In this document: positions 1 to 4,319 of the stretch, piece after piece
Layout of the letters: every line of letters begins with the position of its first letter
How positions within the stretch are numbered: the stretch's first letter is position 1
Assembly (NCBI GenBank): GCA_023387245.1
Contig: JAEWIH010000081.1
Coordinates: 1-5,106, forward strand
Length of the DNA stretch: 5,106 nt
Origin: Bacillota bacterium
GTDB taxonomy: Bacteria > Bacillota_I > Bacilli_A > Erysipelotrichales > Erysipelotrichaceae
Reading direction: 5' to 3'
Program-made: the position numbers and the translations under genes
The notes under the pieces: model-generated
What the model was told of the DNA's origin: nothing
Databases searched by the model: none
The model's input: the letters and a program-made list of their open reading frames with translations, nothing else

Positions 1-27
1 GATATGAATTTCTTTAAGCTAAGATAA

Positions 28-384
28 TTATTTGGTAACTCTCTTAGATTTGATTCTGGCAGCTTTACCAGTTAATGCACGTAGGTAGAACAATTTGGCT
101 CTGCGAACTTTACCAACGTTGTGAACCTCTATTTTGGCAATGTTAGGTGAGTTAATTGGGAAAATACGCTCAACACCAACACCATTAGACATTTTTCTAA
201 CGATAATACTCTCAGCAATACCGCGCCCCTCTTTCGCAATTACCAAACCTTCATAAGCCTGAATCCGTGTTTTATCACCTTCTTTAATATTAACATCAAC
301 ACGAACTGTATAACCAACTCTAATTTCTGGCAAATCACTTCTTAACTGTGATTTTGTAATTTCATTAACTAAACCTAAATTCAT
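28..384 (-). CDS. rplS: 50S ribosomal protein L19
   Basis: L19 sits at the interface of the large and small ribosomal subunits. The 118-residue product has the usual family length (about 115) and is recognisable end to end. It carries the [16 protein letters not shown] segment (residues 40-55), [19 protein letters not shown] (62-80) and the basic C-terminal [20 protein letters not shown] stretch (93-112), all hallmarks of L19. The ATG start is preceded by a strong AAAGGAG Shine-Dalgarno with 7 nt spacing. It is the last gene seen of the rpsP-khpA-rimM-trmD-rplS operon and lies 87 nt after trmD, a longer gap than anywhere else in the operon. That gap holds a possible promoter and a foldable leader, so L19 may be made partly independently. 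No terminator is visible in the 27 nt left downstream. Identification is secure. Confidence 0.98.
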   Translation of the reverse strand: MNLGLVNEITKSQLRSDLPEIRVGYTVRVDVNIKEGDKTRIQAYEGLVIAKEGRGIAESIIVRKMSNGVGVERIFPINSPNIAKIEVHNVGKVRRAKLFYLRALTGKAARIKSKRVTK

Positions 385-399
385 ATCATATCTCCTTTA

Positions 400-440
400 C
401 CGTTTATAATTCATGAACATAATATCAGCGGAATTACGGC
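400..440 (-). promoter_or_regulatory. Candidate L19 leader: structured 5' region of rplS
   Basis: Read on the minus strand, CCG at 439-437 can pair with CGG at 402-400, and the adjacent TAATTC can pair with GAATTA, leaving a TAAA bulge on the 3' side and a loop of about 18 nt. The 3' arm ends only a few bases before the rplS Shine-Dalgarno (392-398), so the fold could control access to it. The segment is also richer in G and C than the flanking spacer. An autoregulatory L19 leader upstream of rplS is a known RNA family in Bacillota; membership is inferred from position and foldability, not from a model search. Confidence 0.45.
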
Positions 441-446
441 TTCTAT

Positions 447-475
447 AATTTAACATATTTTTATTTAAAAATCAA
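447..475 (-). promoter_or_regulatory. Possible internal promoter for rplS
   Basis: On the minus strand, TTGATT (470-475, overlapping the trmD stop codon) is followed after 17 nt by TAAATT (447-452), which has an extended -10 TGT directly before it. Each hexamer matches four of six consensus positions. Transcription would start near 440, exactly where the foldable rplS leader begins, which supports the call. In such AT-rich DNA chance matches are common, so this is tentative. Confidence 0.35.
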
Positions 476-1179
476 ACATTTTTCAAAAACTCAATATCGT
501 CAGCAGATAATTGATATTTATCCAATAAATCAGGACGATATTTTTTAGTCATTAATAGTGATTGTTGATGCCGATATTTCTCAATATTAGCATGATGGCC
601 AGATAATAATACTTCTGGAACACTAACGCCATTATAAATAGCTGGTGTAGTATAATGAGGATGTTCTAATAATCCTATTTCAAAACTTTCACTAGCTAAA
701 GAATCGTGATTAATAACATTATCCAATAAACGAATAACACTATCACAAACAACCATAGACGCCAATTCACCACCAGTTAAAACATAATCACCAATTGATA
801 TAACTTCATCAATATAAGGCATAATCCGAAAATCCACACCTTCATAATGCCCACAAATTAAAATTAAATGTTTATATTCAGATAATTGAGTAGCAATTTT
901 TTGTGAATATACTTTACCAGCAGGAGCCATTAAAATAACATGACTATCATCTGTTTTATTTGCTAAAATACAATCGATAATCGGTTGTGCCCGCATTACT
1001 AAACCAGCACCACCACCATAAGGTTTATCATCAACCTTACGGTGCTTATCTAAACTATAATCACGAATATCAACAACATCAATATTTACCAATCCTTTAT
1101 TTATTGCTCGTTTAATAATCGATGTAGTTACAAAGCCATTAAATTGTTCTTTAAATAATGTCGCAATTGTAATCCTCAT
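472..1179 (-). CDS. trmD: tRNA (guanine-N1-)-methyltransferase TrmD
   Basis: TrmD uses S-adenosylmethionine to methylate N1 of G37, next to the anticodon of several tRNAs, and so prevents +1 frameshifting. It is an essential homodimeric SPOUT (trefoil-knot) enzyme. The 235-residue protein is close to the usual 240-255. Visible motifs are DDKPYGGGAGLVM (50-62), the knot segments CGHYEGVDFR (109-118) and SIGDYVLTGGE (128-138), DSVIR (146-150, whose Arg150 aligns with catalytic Arg154 of E. coli TrmD), and GLLEHPHYTTP with VPEVLLSGHHANI (169-199). The residue aligning with the proposed general base Asp169 of E. coli is Glu164 here, a conservative change. The usual Trp of the C-terminal IxxWR motif is Tyr202. 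The start codon overlaps the rimM stop (ATGA) and is preceded by GAAGG. It ends in TGA. Confidence 0.98.
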   Translation of the reverse strand: MRITIATLFKEQFNGFVTTSIIKRAINKGLVNIDVVDIRDYSLDKHRKVDDKPYGGGAGLVMRAQPIIDCILANKTDDSHVILMAPAGKVYSQKIATQLSEYKHLILICGHYEGVDFRIMPYIDEVISIGDYVLTGGELASMVVCDSVIRLLDNVINHDSLASESFEIGLLEHPHYTTPAIYNGVSVPEVLLSGHHANIEKYRHQQSLLMTKKYRPDLLDKYQLSADDIEFLKNV

Positions 1180-1667
1180 AAACCTTCAATCCAATTCACT
1201 TCTATTCGCTTATTTTCTATATCAACCAAAGGTACTAATTTAAAAGAAAAAGGAACTAATGAACTAATTTGATTATCACCAATCCGTAACAATATTTGAT
1301 TAGGTAATTCTACTATTTCAATAACTTTCCCACGATATTTTTGAAATTGATCATAAACTAAACAACCAATTAAATCTGAATATAGAAATTCATCATCATT
1401 AACCTTGTTAACATACTCATCAACAAAAATATCAATATTTTTTAAATTTTCTATCTCTGACAAAGAATTATATTCAAAAAATTTAATTCGATATGGAGTT
1501 GAATTAATATATGCATATTCAACACTAACATTAACAAAAGAATTATTTATTTTTAAATATAATTTACTACCTTTTTTAACACGCTCACTAATAAAATGAG
1601 AATCACTAAAAAATTTAAACTCTCCCTTTAAACCATGAGCCTTTAATAATTTACCAAACTTAATCAT
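1176..1667 (-). CDS. rimM: Ribosome maturation factor RimM
   Basis: RimM binds protein S19 and assists late maturation of the 30S head, including 16S rRNA processing. The 163-residue protein has the family's two parts: an N-terminal beta-barrel domain beginning KFGKLLKAHGLKGEFKF (3-19) and a C-terminal PRC-barrel beginning DEFLYSDLIGCLV (92-104) and ending LVPF (137-140), VDIENKRI (148-155) and a final EGL. Sequence outside these motifs is divergent and rich in Asn, Lys, Ile and Phe, as expected at this base composition. Its start overlaps the khpA stop and its stop overlaps the trmD start, both as ATGA. No Shine-Dalgarno is visible before the ATG, so translation probably depends on ribosomes finishing khpA. 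The single tryptophan is TGG while the stop is TGA. Confidence 0.96.
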   Translation of the reverse strand: MIKFGKLLKAHGLKGEFKFFSDSHFISERVKKGSKLYLKINNSFVNVSVEYAYINSTPYRIKFFEYNSLSEIENLKNIDIFVDEYVNKVNDDEFLYSDLIGCLVYDQFQKYRGKVIEIVELPNQILLRIGDNQISSLVPFSFKLVPLVDIENKRIEVNWIEGL

Positions 1668-1915
1668 TTAGTCAAAGATTCAAACTGAAATACAATCTTT
1701 TTAGACAATTGACGAGAAATAATCAAACCCACTTGTCTTAATGTTTTCGCCATCGCACCACCTTTACCAATTAAACGTCCAGTATCATCGCTAGTAGCAT
1801 AAATAACAACAATTAATTCATCATCATTAGCACTTTCTCTAACTTGAACATTAACTTGATCAGCATTTTCTAATAAAGGTGTAATTAAATCTAATACTGT
1901 CTTTTCAATATTCAT
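1664..1915 (-). CDS. khpA: KH-domain RNA-binding protein KhpA (YlqC)
   Basis: KhpA is a small KH-domain RNA-binding protein of Gram-positive bacteria. In streptococci and relatives it forms a complex with KhpB (EloR/Jag) that affects cell elongation and division. The 83-residue product is essentially one KH domain: the alpha/beta core is followed by GRLIGKGGAMAKTLR (46-60), whose GKGG (50-53) is the GxxG nucleic-acid-binding loop, then a helix and a closing strand. Length and position between rpsP and rimM are typical. It starts only 2 nt after the rpsP stop and no Shine-Dalgarno is visible in the preceding 20 nt, suggesting translational coupling to rpsP. The partner khpB is not in this window. 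Confidence 0.95.
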   Translation of the reverse strand: MNIEKTVLDLITPLLENADQVNVQVRESANDDELIVVIYATSDDTGRLIGKGGAMAKTLRQVGLIISRQLSKKIVFQFESLTK

Positions 1916-1917
1916 AA

Positions 1918-2178
1918 TTATTTATTACTAAATTTCTTTAGTAACCCTGTTTGACTAAGTAAACTTCTAACTGTGTCAGAAGGTTGCGCACCATTACCTA
2001 ACCATTTTAAAGCTTTTTCTTCATCGATATGAATTATCGCTGGATTTTTAGTCGGATCATAGTAACCAACAATTTCAATAAAACGTCCATCTCTAGGACT
2101 TCTTGAATCAGCAGCAACTATTCTATAAAATGGAGCTTTTTTAGCACCAGCTCTTTTTAAACGTAATTTTGTAGCCAT
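1918..2178 (-). CDS. rpsP: 30S ribosomal protein S16
   Basis: S16 is an early-binding protein of the 30S body needed for correct folding of the 16S 5' domain. The 86-residue product matches the family along its length: [20 protein letters not shown] (1-20), [20 protein letters not shown] (23-42), the [16 protein letters not shown] segment (55-70) and a short basic tail. The ATG is preceded by TGAGGT with 9 nt spacing. It is the first gene of the operon, and the promoter just upstream would give a very short leader of about 20 nt. The khpA start follows 2 nt after its TAA stop. Confidence 0.98.
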   Translation of the reverse strand: MATKLRLKRAGAKKAPFYRIVAADSRSPRDGRFIEIVGYYDPTKNPAIIHIDEEKALKWLGNGAQPSDTVRSLLSQTGLLKKFSNK

Positions 2179-2187
2179 AAATAAAAT

Positions 2188-2193
2188 ACCTCA
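2188..2193 (-). promoter_or_regulatory. Ribosome binding site of rpsP
   Basis: TGAGGT on the minus strand lies 9 nt before the rpsP ATG. It is the Shine-Dalgarno that loads ribosomes at the head of the operon; the next two genes, khpA and rimM, have no comparable site. Confidence 0.75.
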
Positions 2194-2205
2194 TTTCCAA
2201 AACGT

Positions 2206-2234
2206 ATTCTAACATATATAATAAAACCCGTCAA
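2206..2234 (-). promoter_or_regulatory. Sigma-A-type promoter of the rpsP operon
   Basis: On the minus strand, TTGACG (2229-2234) and TAGAAT (2206-2211) are separated by exactly 17 nt, and TGT sits directly before the -10 box (extended -10). Five of six bases match consensus in each hexamer, making it the best promoter-like site in the window. The predicted start near 2198 leaves about 20 nt before the rpsP ATG. The -35 box lies inside the 3' arm of the upstream gene's terminator hairpin, and the spacer is the terminator's T-rich tract. Confidence 0.8.
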
Positions 2235-2252
2235 GCTTTTTTACTTGACGGG
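2213..2252 (-). terminator. Rho-independent terminator after the 64-residue secreted-protein gene
   Basis: CCCGTCAAG and CTTGACGGG form a perfect 9-bp stem (2244-2252 and 2227-2235) around an 8-nt A-rich loop. On the minus strand this is followed by TTTTATTATATA, a U-rich tract. The plus strand has no T-run after the stem, so it works in one direction only. It begins 18 nt after the stop codon of the secreted-protein gene and overlaps the rpsP promoter. Confidence 0.88.
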
Positions 2253-2270
2253 CAATAATTACGTATAAAA

Positions 2271-2465
2271 TTATTTATAAATTACTTGAGAAAAAATTAA
2301 ATGACCATTATCCGTTTCGACAACATAAGGTTCATTGATTATAACAACAGCATTAACATTTATATCATTTCCTTGAGCAAAAACATTAACACTTAAAATA
2401 GATATAAATAAACATAAACAACAAATAACTACCAAATTCTTTTTAACAATACTTAACATTTTCAT
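2271..2465 (-). CDS. Small secreted protein with Sec signal peptide, function unknown
   Basis: I do not recognise this gene. The 64-residue product begins MKMLSIVKKN, a positive n-region, followed by a hydrophobic core at residues 11-26 and a signal-peptidase I-type site VFA just before Gln31 (Val at -3, Ala at -1). The Cys residues lie inside the hydrophobic core and do not form a lipobox. The mature part would be about 34 residues (from QGNDINVNAV), slightly acidic, with alternating hydrophobic residues that suggest two or three beta strands and no membrane helix. The ATG is supported by GGAAAGG 7 nt upstream, and the gene is closed by a strong terminator, so it looks like a real single-gene unit. 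The short mature region could also be the surviving N-terminus of a larger exported protein, but no further homologous reading frame is visible before the terminator. Confidence 0.72.
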   Translation of the reverse strand: MKMLSIVKKNLVVICCLCLFISILSVNVFAQGNDINVNAVVIINEPYVVETDNGHLIFSQVIYK

Positions 2466-2496
2466 AATATAACCTTTCCATTTATTAAATATTGAT

Positions 2497-2525
2497 AAAA
2501 TAAACCAATAATATTAATATAACAA
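2497..2525 (-). promoter_or_regulatory. Weak promoter candidate for the secreted-protein gene
   Basis: On the minus strand, TTGTTA (2520-2525) is followed after 17 nt by TATTTT (2497-2502), each matching four of six consensus positions. Initiation near 2490 would leave a leader of about 25 nt before the ATG. The region is almost pure A and T, so this is only the best of several weak candidates. The rest of the 140-nt spacer shows nothing else I can support. Confidence 0.25.
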
Positions 2526-2595
2526 ACGTTTAACGAAAATTTATTTCCAGACCAATATTAAAATAATAAAAATTAATAAATAATATTTATTGTTT

Positions 2596-2626
2596 AATTA
2601 TTAAAACCATTTTTAATCAAAATGGT
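2596..2626 (-). terminator. Probable terminator after the 60-residue membrane-protein gene
   Basis: On the minus strand ACCATTTT (2626-2619) pairs with AAAATGGT (2613-2606) around a 5-nt loop, an 8-bp stem, followed by TTTAATAATT. It starts 25 nt after the stop codon of the membrane-protein gene. The stem is AU-rich and the U-tract is interrupted, so it is weaker than the terminator before rpsP. Confidence 0.6.
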
Positions 2627-2651
2627 CAAACATATTTTCTCCATATAAAGC

Positions 2652-2834
2652 TTATTTAAAAAACAATTTAATATATTCAAAAACACCTTTAATCTTAGGA
2701 TGAGTAAAAATAGATACTATCAAACACACAACTGACATTACCAAACCAAATTTAACTAAAGAAGGATTAGGTCTTAAAATAGCCAATAATATCGCTAGTG
2801 AATTAGCACAAACAACAAAAATTAATGTGTGCAT
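2652..2834 (-). CDS. Small two-helix membrane protein, function unknown
   Basis: I do not recognise this gene. The 60-residue product has two hydrophobic helices: residues 3-20 (from TLIFVVCANS) and 28-44 (FGLVMSVVCLIVSIFTH). They are joined by a short RPNPSLVK loop, and the protein ends in a basic amphipathic tail (KIKGVFEYIKLFFK). The ATG is supported by AAAGGGG 5 nt upstream, the strongest site among the unknown genes. It is flanked by the ffh terminator upstream and its own probable terminator downstream. Size, helix-linker-helix layout and the Lys/Phe-rich end resemble the SpoIIIAC/SpoIIIAD membrane family of sporulating Bacillota, but I see no diagnostic motif and would not name it so. 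A holin-like or other small membrane protein is equally possible. Confidence 0.72.
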   Translation of the reverse strand: MHTLIFVVCANSLAILLAILRPNPSLVKFGLVMSVVCLIVSIFTHPKIKGVFEYIKLFFK

Positions 2835-2849
2835 AAATACCCCTTTCTA

Positions 2850-2862
2850 TTACACTGTGTAA
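2850..2862. promoter_or_regulatory. 13-bp palindrome, possible operator of the membrane-protein gene
   Basis: TTACACTGTGTAA is a perfect inverted repeat (6-bp arms around one base) located 15 nt upstream of the ATG, just before the AAAGGGG ribosome binding site and about 25 nt after the proposed -10 box. A one-base centre is too tight for a full RNA hairpin, so a dimeric repressor site is the more natural reading. It resembles the TACA/TGTA half-sites of BlaI/CopY-type operators but has 3 bases between halves where the cop box has 2. No regulator gene lies in the window. Confidence 0.4.
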
Positions 2863-2887
2863 CATATTTTCTTAAGCTCACTTATAT

Positions 2888-2915
2888 ATTATCATCTTAA
2901 AATAGTCATTGTAAT
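2888..2915 (-). promoter_or_regulatory. Promoter candidate for the membrane-protein gene
   Basis: On the minus strand, ATTACA (2910-2915) and GATAAT (2888-2893) are 16 nt apart. An overlapping alternative is TTACAA, 17 nt, then TAATAT with TGA before it. Either would start transcription a little upstream of the 13-bp palindrome at 2850-2862. Several other TATAAT-like strings at 2930-2950 reflect the AT-rich composition and have no convincing -35 partner. Confidence 0.35.
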
Positions 2916-2971
2916 ACTTATATTTTATTTATTATAATGTTATAATTATAAAGCGATTTCAATAACAACTT

Positions 2972-3001
2972 AAAAAACTAATAGTCTTGACTATTAGTTT
3001 T
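2972..3001 (-). terminator. Terminator of the thiI-ffh unit
   Basis: AAAACTAATAGT and ACTATTAGTTTT form a perfect 12-bp stem (2974-2985 and 2990-3001) with a CTTG loop on the plus strand. The minus-strand 3' arm runs into six T residues. The hairpin begins within the ffh stop codon (3000-3002). The plus strand also has a T-rich run after the stem, so it could stop transcription in both directions, although no plus-strand gene is present. Confidence 0.8.
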
Positions 3002-4304
3002 ATTTTTTAAACATACGTGACATAATACGCATTGAATCTTTCATTTTTTCATATTGATTCAATAACTTATTAACATCACTAGGACTAACACCACTACCCC
3101 TCGCAATTCGGTTTTTTTGAGAAGCTCTAATTAAACTTGGATTATTTCTCTCAGCCTTAGTCATTGACTGAATAATAGCCCGAGTTTTTTTCAACTGATT
3201 AGCACTTTCTTGATCATTAATTTGATCTCTAAACTGATTACCTCCAGGTAATAACTTCATTATACCTGACAACGGACCCATCTTATTAATTTGTTCTAAA
3301 GAAGTCAATAAATCATCCATAGTAAAAGTACCAGCCATAAAACGATTAGCACTTTCTTCCGCCTTCTTTTGATCAATTTTCATTTGAGCTTGTTCAATTA
3401 AAGTTAAAATATCCCCCATGCCCAAAATACGAGAAGCAACTCGATCAGGATAAAACATTTCTAATTCATCAATCTTTTCACCAGTACCAACAAACTTAAC
3501 AGGTACATTAGTAATATGGCGTACTGATAAAATACCACCACCACGTGAACTACCATCATATTTAGTAACAACTAAACCTGTCAAATTAACATGATCCTTA
3601 AAACCGCTAGCAACATTGACAATATCTTGACCAATCATTGCATCAACTGTCAATAATATTTCACTAGGAATACAAACTCGACTAATTTCACTCAATTGTC
3701 CCATTAATTCTTGATCAATATGTAAACGACCAGCAGTATCTAAAATAATGACATCAAAACCATTACTAGCCCCATACTGACAACCTAATTTAGCAACCTC
3801 AACCGGACTACTATTTTCTTTAGAAAACACTTCAACACCGATACTATTACCTAAAATTTGTAATTGTTCAATAGCAGCTAAACGCGCTAAATCGCAAGCA
3901 ACCAATAATACTTTTTTATTATTTCTAGTCTTTAAGTAATTAGCAATTTTAGCACTAGAAGTCGTCTTACCAGAACCTTGTAAACCAACCATCATCACAA
4001 TAGTTGGGCTAGATTCTAAATTTAATGTTACTTCTTTTTCACCTAATAATGCGATTAATTCTTCATTAACAATCTTAACAACCATTTCCGATGGTTTTAA
4101 AGAATTTAAAACATTTTGACCAACTGCCTTATCATAAATACTATCAATAAAGCTATCAACAACATCAGGATGAGTATCAGCTTCAATTAAAGCCATACGA
4201 ACTTCATGAATCATATTTTTCATATTTTTTTCAGTCAACTTATCCTGACCAACTAATTTCTTAAAAGACTGATTCAAACGATCACTTAAATTTTCAAAAG
4301 CCAT
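3000..4304 (-). CDS. ffh: Signal recognition particle protein Ffh (SRP54)
   Basis: Ffh binds SRP RNA and signal sequences on nascent chains and delivers ribosomes to the receptor FtsY at the membrane; both GTPases hydrolyse GTP on docking. The 434-residue protein is close to full family length. The helical N domain (1-95) is followed by the G domain: P-loop GLQGSGKT (107-114), DLARLAA (138-144), DTAGRLHID (189-197), TKYDGSSRGGG (247-257) and GTGEKIDELEMFYPDRVASRILGMGD (273-298). The methionine-rich M domain (about 325-434) includes FTMDDLLTSL, KMGPLSGIMKLLPGG, RIARGSG and VNKLLNQYEKMK. DLARLAA replaces the usual DxxRPAA, with Leu in place of Pro, and the M domain has ASQKNRIARGSG where SRRxRIARGSG is usual. 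The ATG has GGGAGAT 7 nt upstream, and thiI ends 15 nt before it, so the two are probably co-transcribed. ylxM, the usual upstream neighbour in Bacilli, is not adjacent. Confidence 0.98.
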   Translation of the reverse strand: MAFENLSDRLNQSFKKLVGQDKLTEKNMKNMIHEVRMALIEADTHPDVVDSFIDSIYDKAVGQNVLNSLKPSEMVVKIVNEELIALLGEKEVTLNLESSPTIVMMVGLQGSGKTTSSAKIANYLKTRNNKKVLLVACDLARLAAIEQLQILGNSIGVEVFSKENSSPVEVAKLGCQYGASNGFDVIILDTAGRLHIDQELMGQLSEISRVCIPSEILLTVDAMIGQDIVNVASGFKDHVNLTGLVVTKYDGSSRGGGILSVRHITNVPVKFVGTGEKIDELEMFYPDRVASRILGMGDILTLIEQAQMKIDQKKAEESANRFMAGTFTMDDLLTSLEQINKMGPLSGIMKLLPGGNQFRDQINDQESANQLKKTRAIIQSMTKAERNNPSLIRASQKNRIARGSGVSPSDVNKLLNQYEKMKDSMRIMSRMFKK

Positions 4305-4319
4305 AATTATTATCTCCCA

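Noticed and set aside
1405..1599. A 64-codon open frame on the plus strand
   Set aside because: It lies wholly within rimM on the opposite strand, matches no known family and has no ribosome binding site of note; it is a by-product of AT-rich antisense sequence.
472..1667. TGA read as tryptophan (Mycoplasma-type code)
   Set aside because: khpA, rimM and trmD all end naturally at TGA at expected lengths, and tryptophans seen are TGG.
2245..2271. TTGACG followed by TATAAA/TAAAAT on the plus strand as an antisense promoter into the secreted-protein gene
   Set aside because: The TTGACG is forced by the symmetry of the terminator stem, and spacing to the nearest -10-like strings is 13 to 15 nt, too short.
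2271..2465. Phr-like or pheromone peptide precursor
   Set aside because: Size and signal peptide would fit, but there is no receptor gene nearby, no lipobox and no recognisable peptide motif at the C-terminus.
2520..2535. AAACGTTT palindrome as a CcpA cre box or LacI-type operator
   Set aside because: Symmetry ends after 8 bp and the flanks do not match the cre consensus, so it is best treated as chance.
2930..2955. Clustered TATAAT-like strings on both strands
   Set aside because: No partner -35 box at a workable distance; explained by base composition.
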